A stretch of DNA of 64,000 nt from JABMQB01 sp963666575 (GCA_963666575.2 CAXXYG010000004.1:113563-177562), one strand, 5' to 3'. Shown: positions 37,818 through 47,985, numbered from the stretch's first letter. Translations and numbers: made by a program. Notes: generated by a model from the sequence alone, not told the origin.

Positions 37818-38819
37818 ATGAAAACACAGACTAATTTTAAATCGTTCACCTTCATTGTATTTTTAGCATTGATGATTTCGTGCAATGGATTTTCGCAGGT
37901 AAACAAAACTCCCACTTTATCAAAAACATTTGATATGAATCAACCAGGCACATTAAATGCCAAATCATCAGGTGGAGGGATCGTCGTAAAAACCCATGAT
38001 CAGAAAACAGTAGTGGTAGATGTTTTTGTTAGAAAAAACGGGAGAATTTTATCTCCATCAGATCCAGCGGTTGATGACGTTCTTGACATTTTTGATTTGG
38101 AATTGGAAAAAAATGGTTCTGTTGTTTCTGCAATTGTTGAACGTAAGGGTCGTTTTAACCTATTTAAAAATGTAGGCATTTCATTAGCAATTAGTCTTCC
38201 CCGCGAAATGTCGTGCGATGTATCATCAAGTGGTGGTGGATTAAAAATTTCTGGTGTGGCAGGGACACATAATTTTTCAAGTAGTGGTGGTGGTGTTAAA
38301 TTGGAAAACACTTCCGGTACTACTAAGGCAAAATCATCGGGAGGTAGTGTAAAAGCGATAAATCATAAAGGAGATATTCGACTAAATTCCAGCGGTGGTG
38401 GTGTTACTATAAATGATGCACAAGGAAACGTTTATGCGCATAGTTCAGGTGGTGGTGTACGCCTGAATAATATTCATGGCGATGTGGATGCAGGCAGTAG
38501 CGGAGGAGGCGTAAGTGTTTACGGCGAATGTGGTTATGTGAAAGCCAAATCAAGCGGTGGTTCGGTAAGTGTGAATATTCGTAACTTAACCAAGGAGTTA
38601 TATCTGGCTTCAAGCGGCGGCGGTGTTGATGCCACCATCCAAAATGGTGAAAATCTTGGCCTTGACCTTGATTTGAGTGCAGGGAAAGTTAGCATCGACC
38701 TTCAGAATTTTTCGGGGAGATCTGAAAAAAACCGTGTAAAAGGAACAATGAATAATGGTGGAATTCCTGTTTATATGCGTGCATCGGGTGGAAATGTTAA
38801 TGTGGACTTTGTTGACTAG
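37818..38819 (+). CDS. Exported DUF4097-like beta-repeat protein
   Basis: 333 residues with a signal peptide (MKTQTNFKSFTFIVFLALMI, then SCNGFSQ). The Cys in MISCNG could make it a lipoprotein. From about residue 48 onward it has roughly ten repeats of about 17-20 residues, each starting SSGGG or SSGGS followed by a V-x-hydrophobic strand and an Asn/Gly/Asp turn. This is the pattern of DUF4097 adhesin-like right-handed beta-solenoids. The function is unknown. It is same-strand and embedded between P8 and P9, so it may be co-expressed with the exporter and could be a substrate, an anchor or a passenger. Confidence 0.85.
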   Translation: MKTQTNFKSFTFIVFLALMISCNGFSQVNKTPTLSKTFDMNQPGTLNAKSSGGGIVVKTHDQKTVVVDVFVRKNGRILSPSDPAVDDVLDIFDLELEKNGSVVSAIVERKGRFNLFKNVGISLAISLPREMSCDVSSSGGGLKISGVAGTHNFSSSGGGVKLENTSGTTKAKSSGGSVKAINHKGDIRLNSSGGGVTINDAQGNVYAHSSGGGVRLNNIHGDVDAGSSGGGVSVYGECGYVKAKSSGGSVSVNIRNLTKELYLASSGGGVDATIQNGENLGLDLDLSAGKVSIDLQNFSGRSEKNRVKGTMNNGGIPVYMRASGGNVNVDFVD

Positions 38820-38919
38820 AAGGAAAGAGAAAGGTAAAATAGGCAGGAGTTTTTACGAAACATAGATTTTCAAAACGGCATGAATAAAAATAGAATCTGG
38901 TCAAGTTAAAAATTAAATT

Positions 38920-41329
38920 ATGCTTTTTCATCACATACTAATCATTTTCAGGAATTTTAAAAGAAATAAAAGTACGTTTTTAATAAATTTAATTGGGCTT
39001 TCAACGGGTTTAACATGTGCTCTGCTGATTTACTTATGGGTGAACGATGAAATTCATGTTGACAGGTTTAATAAAAACGACAGCCTGCTTTTTCAGGTGA
39101 TGCAGAATAGCCCCGATGGTTCTGAAATACAAACCACCGAATATACCCCTGGAATTTTAGCTAGGGCTTTGGCCGAAGAAATCCCTGAAATTGAGTTTGC
39201 CACATCTGTTGTGCCTGCATCGTGGTTTGACGAAAAAGGAGTCCTTGTTTTGAACGAAACTTTTATGAAAGTTTCTAGTCAGTTTGTCGATAAAAACTAT
39301 TTTAATATTTTCTCGTGCGATTTTATTGAAGGAAATAAAAACCAGGTATTAAAGGATAAATACAGCATGGCAATTTCTGATGAGCTGGCGTTAAAATTGT
39401 TTAATACCACCCAAAATATTATTGGTAAAACAGTAACCTGGAATCAGGATGTTATTAGTGGAGTGTTTGAAATAACCGGAATTTTTAAAATGCCTCCGTC
39501 AAATGCAACGGCTCAGTTCGACCTGTTATTAAATTACGACCTGTTTATTGACGCTCACCCGTGGTTAAAAGAGTGGGGAAACAGCGACCCAAGTACATTT
39601 GTGGCAATTAAGGAGGGGACTGATAGCCGTGTTTTAAATTCGAAAATTGAAGGATTTTTGAAATCGAAAAATCAGTATTCCGAAGATAAATTATTCCTTC
39701 AGCAATATTCAAAAAGGTATTTGTATGGGCGCTACGAAAATGGTGTTCCTACTGGAGGAAGAATCGAATATGTGCGGCTTTTTTCAATTGTAGCTATTTT
39801 TATTTTAATTATTGCCTGTATCAATTTTATGAATCTTTCAACTGCAAAAGCTTCGCGACGATTAAAAGAAGTGGGCATTAAAAAAGCCATTGGGGCTAAC
39901 AGGGAAACGCTTATTTATCAATACCTGGGAGAATCGATGTTGATGACAGCCCTTTCGTTGGTTTTGTCGGTGTTGGTGGTGGTATTATTCCTTCCTTTTT
40001 TTAACGAAATTGCCGGAAAACAACTTACCCTCTCTTTTAGTAAAGAACATATTTTACCGATTATTTGTATCCTGTTATTTACCGGGCTGATTTCGGGTAG
40101 TTATCCGGCTTTGTATCTTTCCGGATTTAGTCCTATACAAGTATTAAAAGGCAAATTAAGTGGCTCAATTGGTGAATTCTGGGCCCGAAAAGGGCTCATC
40201 ATTTTTCAATTTATAATTTCTGTAGCACTTATTGTTTCGGTACTTGTGGTTTACAAACAAATTGAATATGTGCAGTCAAAAAAACCTGGGCTATAACCGT
40301 GAAAATATCCTCCATTTTAATGCCGAAATAAAAATGGAAAACGGCGAAAACTTTCTGGCCTATGGAGGAAAGTTAGAGAAAAACATGGAAACTCTTATTG
40401 CTGAAGTTAAAAATATTCCGGGTGTACTTTCAGCCTCAAATTTTAATCACGATTTGACAGGAAACCATGGCGGAATGAAAGGTATTGACTGGAAAGACGG
40501 GGACGAAGATGTTAATATGCACTTCTCAAATTTAGAAGTAGGTTACGATTTTATTGAAACTCTGGGAATTGAACTGGCTGAAGGTCGCAGTTTCTCACAT
40601 AATTTTGGGAACGAAATTTCAAAAGTTGTTTTTAATGAGGAAGCAGTAAAACAAATGGGATTGGAAAATCCGGTTGGTAAAATAATAAAAGTATGGGGGC
40701 AGGAAAAACAAATTATTGGGGTAGCTAAAAATTTCCATTTCGAATCGCTTTTTGCGGAAGTAAATCCGTGTATTATACAACTGGAGCCAAGAGCCTTTAA
40801 AATTATGGTAAAAGTGGTAGCCGAAACACAAAAAGAAACCATTGAAAAACTTCAGGCTATTTTTCAGAAACGTAATCCGGGCCTTAATTTTGAGTACTCT
40901 TTCCTCGATGAAGATTACCAGGCTATGTATGTTGCCGAAAAACGGGTAGGTGTCCTTTCAAAATATTTTGCTGCAATAGCCATCCTCATTTCCTGCCTGG
41001 GATTGTTTGGTTTAGCGGCCTTTACAGCCGAAAGGCGGTTGAAAGAAATTGGTATCCGAAAAATATTGGGTGCCAGCGAATTCCGAATTATCCATCTTTT
41101 ATCCAATGAATTTTCGAAAATGGTTGTTGCCGCTATTTTTATCGCATTACCATTAAGTTATTTTGTGGTTTACAAATGGCTCGAAAATTTTGCGTACAAA
41201 ACCAACATCAGCTGGTGGATTTTTGTCCTGGCAGGTGTGTTGGCTTTAGGAATTGCTTTGCTAACAGTTTCATTTCAATCGTGGAAAGCAGCTACCCGCA
41301 ATCCGGTGGACGCCCTTCGAAATGAGTAG
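38920..41329 (+). pseudogene. FtsX/MacB-type ABC permease P9, split by a frameshift
   Basis: The gene reads as two overlapping frames: 38920-40296 (458 residues, ending at QSKKPGL) and from about 40285 to 41329 in the +1 phase. Removing one A from the A7 run at 40278-40284 restores ...YVQSKNLGYNRENILHF and a normal 802-residue permease. N-terminal marker EIHVDRFNKNDSLLFQV; loops RLKEVGIKKAIGANRET and RLKEIGIRKILGASEFR; domain 2 GVAKNFHFESLFAEVNP; constant block WLENFAYKTNISWWIFVLAG; end VDALRNE. The break lies just after TM5. It may be a sequencing error, a dead gene, or a slippage or phase-variable site. The rest of the gene shows no decay, which favours error or recent change. Confidence 0.85.
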
Positions 41330-41389
41330 AGAAGGGTGGGCATCCCGATAGTGAAGCGCATCGGGATAGAGGCACTGCGGAATGAATAA
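41330..41389 (+). repeat. Family A repeat copy 6 with displaced gene end
   Basis: Hairpin ATCCCGAT / ATCGGGAT (41342-41367) around GTGAAGCG. The displaced end 41366-41389 reads E-A-L-R-N-E-stop, sharing the Asn-Glu ending of P9 itself. Confidence 0.82.
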
Positions 41390-41527
41390 ATATCGGAATC
41401 TGGATTATTTGAATGGATAGATAATAAAAATTTAAAATGGAATTTAATTTAACAATACGAGTAACATTTTGGGATTATTGAGGTCTTTCTAATAAAAACC
41501 ACATTTAAATAAAAAAAACCTAACAAA

Positions 41528-43894
41528 ATGATCTTCAAAAACTTCGCAACCGGATGGAGGAATATCAAAAAAAACGGTATTTTTTCAGTTATTAATATTG
41601 GCGGTTTATCAATAGCCATTGCTGTAGTTATATTTATAATGTTTATGGTTGTCGATGAATTAAACTTCGATAAATTCCATAAAAACCTCAACCAGATTTA
41701 TACCGTGTATGAACACCAGGTGTATTCCGAAGGGCAGGAATTATTTACCGGCTGTACACCGTTCCCACTTAGCCAACGGTTAACCGAAAATTATCCTGAG
41801 GTTTTAAATGCAACCACTTATACTAATCTGGGGAATCAGCTCGTTAAATACGAAAGCAAAGAATACAAAGAGGGTCCCATAGTATGTGCCGACAAAAATT
41901 TCCTTGATATTTTTTCATTTAATGTAATCGAAGGCAATCTAAAAGCCCTTGATTCGCCCGATCAGATAGTTATTACCGAAGAACTGGCTACCATGTTTTT
42001 TGGTGAAGAATCGGCTTTAGGCAAGGTGCTTAAGTTTGATAATCAATATCCGTTTGCTGTTGGTGCAGTAGTTTCAAAACCCGGTAATAATTCTACCATC
42101 AATTTTAAGGTTATTGTTCCACTTGAATTGATGAAATCGTTTGGCGTTGATTTTACACAATGGGGAAACAATTGGCCCAATACAACCATTTTATTGGCTG
42201 AGGGCACCGATACTAAGAAGCTGGAAGCACAAATTACCAACCTCTGTAAAGATAATGGGCAGGAGAATACCTCGCTGCACCTGTTCCCCTATAAAAATGA
42301 ACGCCTGTATTCCTATTCAGGAAAAAATAACCGGATACAATACGTTTACCAGTTTTTAGGCATTGCGTTTATTATTATCCTAATTGCTTCCATCAATTTT
42401 ATCAACCTTTCGATCGCCAAAGCCGAACACCGCCGCCCCGAAGTAGGCATTCGTAAAGTGATGGGAGCCAGTAAAATGAATGTTTTAAGGCAGTTCCTGT
42501 TCGAAAAAGGGATAATGATTTTTATAAGTATAATTGTTAGTGCTGTCCTTGTGGTGTTGTTTTTACCGGCTTTCCGCTCTATTTCCGATAAAAATATTGT
42601 ACTTGGGCAGTTGGTTAATAACAATATTCTCTTCCTTTTATTGTTGATTGTTTTTACTATCCCTTTTTTAGCAGTGATTTACCCATCGATGTACCTGTCA
42701 TCCATAAATCCTGTTTTGGCACTTAAAAAAGCAGTTAATGGGAAACGCAAAAAAATCAGTTTAAAAAGTATGCTGGTTGTAATTCAATTTGTCCTGGCAA
42801 TTGTCCTTATTAGCGGATCGATTATAATTTCGCAACAAATAAAATACGTTAATAATTATGACTTGGGATACAACCATGCCAACCTGATTTACCTGTCGCT
42901 TGATGGTGACGCGCGGAAAAAACATGAAGCTTTAAAACAGGAGTTATCCGGAATATCGGGTGTCGAATCAATTACGCGGTCCGACAAACTGCCTTTTTGG
43001 GGAGGCAACTCATCGTGGGGGCACGATTGGGAAGGGAAAGACCCTGAGAACAAAGTTTTAATTTGTAAAATGAATGTGGACAAAAATTATTTCAAAACCC
43101 TGGGAATTAAACTGACCGAGGGAAATGGTTTCCCCGAAATCTACGATAAGGTTTTTACACCGGAAGAAGTTACATCGCCACGTGTAATATTAAACAAAGA
43201 AGCTATCAGGCGCATGGGTATTAAAGATCCGGTTGGGAAATTTTTTAGCCCATGGGGCGATAAAAAAGGTGAAATTGTTGGAGTAGCTGAAGATTTTCAT
43301 TTCGAATCGTTACGAAGGGGAGTGGAACCAATGCTTTTGCTCCCATTAATGGAAAACCCAAACTATATAATCGTACAGGTAGCCCCTGATAATTTTACCC
43401 AAACAATTGAAAAAATTAAAAAATCATGGGCAGGTATTTTGCCTCAAACTAATTGTGACCTTGGTTTTTTCGACGACCGTTTGGCCGAACTTTATAATGG
43501 AGAAGTGAAGATTTCAGGCATGTTTAAATATTTTTCGTTTATCGCCATATTTATTTCATGCATAGGCCTGTTCGGATTGTCATTGTTTATAATAGAACGG
43601 CGTAATAAAGAAATTGGTGTTCGGAAAGTAAATGGAGCACGAATCTCGGAAGTAATGGTACTACTCAACATTAATTTTGTAAAGTGGGTAATTATTGCTT
43701 TTGTTATAGCATGCCCAGCCGCCTGGTATATTATGAACCGTTGGCTCGAAAACTTTGCTTACAAAACTGACCTGAGCTGGTGGATATTCGCTATTGCCGG
43801 AGTGTTGGCACTGAGTGTTGCGGTATTAACAGTTTCCTATCATTCGTTTAAAGCAGCACGGACAAACCCGGTAAAAAGTTTGAGGTACGAGTAA
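41528..43894 (+). CDS. FtsX/MacB-type ABC permease P10
   Basis: 788 residues, last of the first block. N-terminal marker ELNFDKFHKNLNQIYTV. Loops are RRPEVGIRKVMGASKMN and RNKEIGVRKVNGARISE. Domain 2 has GVAEDFHFESLRRGVEP. The end is more diverged than in its neighbours: WLENFAYKTDLSWWIFAIAG, then AVLTVSYHSFKAARTNPVKS, then LRYE. It closes with AGG-TAC-GAG-TAA, has no A or B repeat, and is followed by a terminator-like hairpin and a 0.9 kb gap. Confidence 0.93.
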   Translation: MIFKNFATGWRNIKKNGIFSVINIGGLSIAIAVVIFIMFMVVDELNFDKFHKNLNQIYTVYEHQVYSEGQELFTGCTPFPLSQRLTENYPEVLNATTYTNLGNQLVKYESKEYKEGPIVCADKNFLDIFSFNVIEGNLKALDSPDQIVITEELATMFFGEESALGKVLKFDNQYPFAVGAVVSKPGNNSTINFKVIVPLELMKSFGVDFTQWGNNWPNTTILLAEGTDTKKLEAQITNLCKDNGQENTSLHLFPYKNERLYSYSGKNNRIQYVYQFLGIAFIIILIASINFINLSIAKAEHRRPEVGIRKVMGASKMNVLRQFLFEKGIMIFISIIVSAVLVVLFLPAFRSISDKNIVLGQLVNNNILFLLLLIVFTIPFLAVIYPSMYLSSINPVLALKKAVNGKRKKISLKSMLVVIQFVLAIVLISGSIIISQQIKYVNNYDLGYNHANLIYLSLDGDARKKHEALKQELSGISGVESITRSDKLPFWGGNSSWGHDWEGKDPENKVLICKMNVDKNYFKTLGIKLTEGNGFPEIYDKVFTPEEVTSPRVILNKEAIRRMGIKDPVGKFFSPWGDKKGEIVGVAEDFHFESLRRGVEPMLLLPLMENPNYIIVQVAPDNFTQTIEKIKKSWAGILPQTNCDLGFFDDRLAELYNGEVKISGMFKYFSFIAIFISCIGLFGLSLFIIERRNKEIGVRKVNGARISEVMVLLNINFVKWVIIAFVIACPAAWYIMNRWLENFAYKTDLSWWIFAIAGVLALSVAVLTVSYHSFKAARTNPVKSLRYE

Positions 43895-43974
43895 GTTTAA
43901 TTCCAAACCCCTGAATGGGCTTTCGAATGATTGATTAATGTTATTTTTTTCGCGCAAAGCCCGTTAAGAAAAAA

Positions 43975-44034
43975 AAACGCAAAGAACACAAAGGTTAAAA
44001 TGTGAAAAAATCCTTTGCGCCCTTTGCGTTTTTA
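43975..44034 (+). terminator. Terminator-like interrupted hairpin after P10
   Basis: AAACGCAAAG (43975-43984) pairs with CTTTGCGTTT (44022-44031). After a 4/4 internal loop, CAAAGG (43989-43994) pairs with CCTTTG (44012-44017). Five Ts follow at 44029-44033. It ends the first permease block. Its CGCAAAG/CTTTGCG wording may also mark it as a dispersed repeat. Confidence 0.65.
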
Positions 44035-44409
44035 ATTATTCTTTGCGTGAAACTTTTTTTTAACACTCCATTCAAATAATAATTTATGCCAATCAAGGAT
44101 TAAATTATTATTTTAACGTGAGTTCGATCTAAGGAAGAAGATTAGTGTATTAATTTGTAAGCATTTAACTATGCGCGGGCGCGTCAAAATTGCGTGAATA
44201 GGGCTAACCCGCTTATTTGAAATACCGAAAAGCTTAATTTTGACATGATTTTTCTTTGGTTCGTTTCTTTTCATCAAGGAAAAGAAATGAACTGGGGCGT
44301 GGGGCAAAGCCCCATAATGTTTAACAGCCAGTGACTTAGTTCGTATATAGTAAAGTTTATTAGTAGCTTATTTATATCGAACTCAGGTTATTTTACGGTT
44401 TCTAAAAAC

Positions 44410-44584
44410 GCACTGAAAGTGCAACTCAATTCAACCCAATGGCAAAGCCTTGGGAGAAAAATAGCGAGTAAATATTCGCCTTAAAAAGGCAGCTTAATTT
44501 AAATTGTCCTTTCAGGACGCAAAATTCTTCCAATACATTACCCAATGCGCTGCATTGCGCTGAAAGAAATAAGGCTTTCAGCCT
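44410..44584. repeat. Cluster of six short perfect hairpins
   Basis: In order: GCACTGAAAGTGC (44410-44422), CCCAATGGCAAAGCCTTGGG (44435-44454), GCCTTAAAAAGGC (44478-44490), GTCCTTTCAGGAC (44506-44518), CAATGCGCTGCATTG (44543-44557), AGGCTTTCAGCCT (44572-44584). The loops are 3-5 nt and several contain TTTC/GAAA. This looks like a structured dispersed repeat rather than random sequence. The family is not identified. Confidence 0.7.
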
Positions 44585-44805
44585 AAAAATAAATTATTAC
44601 AACCTTTGATTCGCATAATTTCTCATCAACCATCAGAAACATTAACAAATACCTTCATCTTTTCTAATAATAAACAGTTTCTATAAATAATTTAATGTGC
44701 CTTAAATAAAAGTTTAATGTACCTCGAATCAAATTTTTATGCGCCTCAAACTGAAACCAAATAAGCTTTAGTTGAGTAAAAGTTACTGACTAAAGAGTAA
44801 TTATT

Positions 44806-45195
44806 ATGGCACTTAAGTACAAAATTGTTTCGACTTTCCAGCCGGGCGAAGGTAAAAATGGCCGGCAACTCTGGTTTCCAAGGTTAACAGGTTCAACACA
44901 GCAAAACTTGTGGGACATTGCAGAAATACTACAACACAGGTCAACCGCCAGCAAAGCCGATGTGTACCTTATTGTTAAAGGGCTGGTTGATTTAATCCCT
45001 GAACTGTTGGCTAAAGGGCATACCATAAAACTCGATGAATTGGGCACCTTCAGTTTACATGCCTCAGTTAAAACAGCCGATTCTCCATCTGAGGTAACAG
45101 TACGGAATATTAAAGAATTACGATTGAGTTTCAGGCCCGATAACCGAATCAAAAGGGAACTTCAGGGTTTTGAAATTATTTCTGAGGGGAAATAA
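44806..45195 (+). CDS. HU-related histone-like DNA-binding protein
   Basis: A 129-residue protein of the Bacteroidota HU-related group. After a short N-terminal extension (MALKYKIVSTFQPGEGKNGR) comes the HU helical dimerisation region (TQQNLWDIAEILQHRSTASK, ADVYLIVKGLVDLIPELLAK), then the beta platform GHTIKLDELGTFSLHASVKT. The C-terminal arm region (NIKELRLSFRPDNRIKREL) is shorter and less basic than in canonical HU. It probably binds DNA as a dimer. It sits alone between the two permease blocks, downstream of the hairpin cluster; a link to either is unproven. Confidence 0.88.
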   Translation: MALKYKIVSTFQPGEGKNGRQLWFPRLTGSTQQNLWDIAEILQHRSTASKADVYLIVKGLVDLIPELLAKGHTIKLDELGTFSLHASVKTADSPSEVTVRNIKELRLSFRPDNRIKRELQGFEIISEGK

Positions 45196-45523
45196 ATTGG
45201 TTTTAATAAAGTAGAATTTTATATCTGTTAAATAATAAGACATAAAGTGTCAATTATTTTGACATGACTCAAGTCTTCTAGCATAGTAAATATGCTGATA
45301 TAGAGAGTTTTACGAAACAGGCATTTTTATTGAATTGTTTGGTTTGTGTTTCGTATAATTCATTCGTAATTGGTTGGGAATTTTTTTTTAAGTCCTGGTT
45401 TTTTTTGATGTTTTATGCGTATAGGTGTTAATGAAGTTTTTTAAGCTGCACGAGTGCCACCAAGATTATTTTGAAGTTTGTGGGATGAAAATGAATATTT
45501 TGAACTAAACAATTTATTGTAAA
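45196..45523. other. 328-bp spacer before the second permease block
   Basis: This contains three small dyads: GTCAA/TTGAC near 45250, AGCATA/TATGCT near 45280-45296, and a 9-bp perfect inverted repeat TACGAAACA (45311-45319) / TGTTTCGTA (45347-45355). The last could be an operator or a transcript end. A promoter for P11 onward is expected here, but no clear -7/-33 or -24/-12 element was found. Confidence 0.5.
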
Positions 45524-47884
45524 ATGAAAAGATTTGTAACTGCTATTATACGGTCGATTAAACGAAATCCGTTGTATACTACTATCAATATAACCGGATT
45601 GATTATCGGTTTTGTTTGTGTTGTTTTTATTGCTTTTTGGATCAAGAATGAATTAAGTTACGATAGGTCTCATCAAAATGCAGATCAGATTTACAGGGTG
45701 CACCGGTACTTTTACGATAATAATGGAACTGAAAACCTTCATTTACCTTATGTTGCTCCACCTATTGCTCCATTGCTGAAAGATGAATTTTCAGAAATTG
45801 AAAATATTGCAAGGGTTAGTCATACAGGAATGCTTTTTAAGTTTGACGGTCAAATAATTGTTGAACCTGAAGTCTGTTTTGCGGAACCTGATATTTTTAA
45901 GATGTTCACTTTTGAAGGATTATCTTTTGAAGATAATATGTTAGACGAACCACTCACTGCCATTGTTTCGAACAAAATTGCAAAAAAGTACTTTAAAGAT
46001 GAACATGCCATTGGCAAAACGCTTGAATTTCTGGACGAACAAGGGAATAGTTACAATTTAAAAATTAACGGCACTTTTACGGCTTGGGATCAAAACAGCC
46101 ATTTCCATCCCGAAATATTTATCTCCTTTTCGACTTACGAATATGCAGTGGGTGAAAATGAGTTGAAAGATTGGGGCAGCAATAATTATGAAACGTTTGC
46201 TTTGATGAAGAACCAGCCTCAATTGTTGGATTCGCGGCTTGATGCTTTTATAAACAAACAGTTTGAGAATGGTACCAGTTGGACAAAAATCAGGATGGAA
46301 AAGCTATCAGACATTCATTTTAACTGGTATGGGAGCCGCTCAAGTATCTATATTCTATTATCCATTGCTCTGTTGATTTTGTTTTTAGGAAGCATCAATT
46401 ATATGAATCTGAATACAGCCATTTATACCAAACGTTTAAAAGAAATTCAGATAAAAAAAATAGTTGGGGCTACACGAAAACGGATTGTGGCTTTGCTGAT
46501 GGTTGAATCGGTTCTTTTTAGTTTTGTTTCCCTGATTGTTGCTTTGTTTATTGTTGGTTTAACTATTTCTAACCTCAGTCAGTTTTTTAATAATAACCTT
46601 ACCTTTTCAATCAGCAAAAACCTTGACCTGATAGTAGTATTTGTTATACTAACTGTTTTTATAGGCCTTTTATCAGGGTTATATCCGGCTATTTTTACCT
46701 TGTCGAATAAAATATCGGTTATTAGAAGTACAACGGTTCCAAAAACTGGAAAAATGGCCTTCAGGAATGTATTGGTTGTTTTCCAGTTTTTTGTTTCAAT
46801 TGCCCTGATTATGTCTTTTTTATCGGTTAATAAACAATTAAATTATTTACAGACAAAGGACCTGGGGATAAATAAAGAAAATGTAATTACACTAAGTGCC
46901 TCGCCAAATATTATTGAGAAGTTGGAAGTATTTCGCCAGGAATTAAAACAGAATCCGAATATCGCCAGTGTATCTGCTTCAAAAAGAATTCCGTCGATGC
47001 AACTTGCTGATAGTAATGAAGCCAAAGTTATTGCCAATGGTAAAATGGAGCCTCTTGGTTTTCGGATGGCCAACATTCGTGCCGATGATTATTTTGTTCC
47101 AACCTATAAAATCAAAATAATTGCTGGTAATAATATATCCGATCAGGTAAGCGAAGAAGCAGAATACCTGATTAATAGGTCGGCAGTTGAGAAAATTGGC
47201 TGGGAATCGCCTGAAACTGCAATTGGCCAATTTATTGAGTATGGTGGACAAACAGGGAAGGTTATTGGAGTAGTGGAAAACTTCAATTATGAATCGTTAC
47301 ATAATTCCGTGTTTCCAATTATTATTTATAATGCCAGGTCCGATTTTAATCGGATTTCAATCAGGCTAAATCCGGCTGATATATCCGGTTCAATTGCTTT
47401 TATTGAAAAAACATGGCAAAATTTTAATGTAACAGGTTCTTCGTTTTCCTATCAGTTTATTGATGAACGTTTCGACAGGTTGTACCGTTCGGAAGAATAT
47501 ATAAAATCCATATTCAGTTATTTTATGGTGTTGGCCATATCCATTGCTATTCTGGGACTTATAGGTTTGTCACTTTTTGTAATGGAGCGGCGCACAAAAG
47601 AGATTGGTGTTCGAAAGGTAACAGGTGCCAGAGTTTCGGAGGTGATGATACTATTAAATAAAGACTTTGTAAAATGGGTAGGTATCGCATATGTTATTGC
47701 CCTGCCAGTTTCATGGTATGCCATGCATAAATGGCTCGAAGGTTTTGCATATAAAACCAGTTTGAGTTGGTGGATATTTGGACTTGCCGGAATATTGGCA
47801 TTAGGCCTTGCAATACTAACTGTGAGTTGGCAGAGCTGGAGGGCGGCAACGCGCAATCCGGTGGAGGCTCTTCGCTACGAATAG
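45524..47884 (+). CDS. FtsX/MacB-type ABC permease P11
   Basis: 786 residues, first of the second block. N-terminal marker ELSYDRSHQNADQIYRV. The first loop is mildly degenerate (RLKEIQIKKIVGATRKR), the second consensus (RTKEIGVRKVTGARVSE). Domain 2 has GVVENFNYESLHNSVFP. Constant block WLEGFAYKTSLSWWIFGLAG. It ends VEALRYE with CGC-TAC-GAA-TAG and a family A repeat. Confidence 0.93.
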   Translation: MKRFVTAIIRSIKRNPLYTTINITGLIIGFVCVVFIAFWIKNELSYDRSHQNADQIYRVHRYFYDNNGTENLHLPYVAPPIAPLLKDEFSEIENIARVSHTGMLFKFDGQIIVEPEVCFAEPDIFKMFTFEGLSFEDNMLDEPLTAIVSNKIAKKYFKDEHAIGKTLEFLDEQGNSYNLKINGTFTAWDQNSHFHPEIFISFSTYEYAVGENELKDWGSNNYETFALMKNQPQLLDSRLDAFINKQFENGTSWTKIRMEKLSDIHFNWYGSRSSIYILLSIALLILFLGSINYMNLNTAIYTKRLKEIQIKKIVGATRKRIVALLMVESVLFSFVSLIVALFIVGLTISNLSQFFNNNLTFSISKNLDLIVVFVILTVFIGLLSGLYPAIFTLSNKISVIRSTTVPKTGKMAFRNVLVVFQFFVSIALIMSFLSVNKQLNYLQTKDLGINKENVITLSASPNIIEKLEVFRQELKQNPNIASVSASKRIPSMQLADSNEAKVIANGKMEPLGFRMANIRADDYFVPTYKIKIIAGNNISDQVSEEAEYLINRSAVEKIGWESPETAIGQFIEYGGQTGKVIGVVENFNYESLHNSVFPIIIYNARSDFNRISIRLNPADISGSIAFIEKTWQNFNVTGSSFSYQFIDERFDRLYRSEEYIKSIFSYFMVLAISIAILGLIGLSLFVMERRTKEIGVRKVTGARVSEVMILLNKDFVKWVGIAYVIALPVSWYAMHKWLEGFAYKTSLSWWIFGLAGILALGLAILTVSWQSWRAATRNPVEALRYE

Positions 47885-47946
47885 TGGGGAGAGATTTGAT
47901 CCCGATAGTGAAATGTATCGGGGTGGAGGCACTAAGGTATGAGTAA
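47885..47946 (+). repeat. Family A repeat copy 7 with displaced gene end
   Basis: Hairpin ATCCCGATA / TATCGGGGT (47899-47924, one G-T pair) with loop GTGAAATG. The displaced end 47923-47946 reads V-E-A-L-R-Y-E-stop intact. GTGGA occurs at both edges of the unit. Confidence 0.82.
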
Positions 47947-47985
47947 TAAAAACTGAACTGATTTTGTAATAAAATATTGTAAACT

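Larger units (their letters stand above)
43895..44805. other. 0.9-kb non-coding gap dividing the permease array
   Basis: This holds a terminator-like hairpin at 43975-44034, a cluster of six small hairpins at 44410-44584, and AT-rich sequence before the HU-like gene. No open frame in it has a coding look on either strand. The minus strand of the hairpin cluster stays open for about 60 codons but lacks a start codon. Confidence 0.7.

Noticed and set aside
44410..44584. Hairpin cluster considered as a CRISPR array
   Set aside because: The hairpin units differ from each other in sequence and length, and there are no equal repeats, unique spacers or cas genes.
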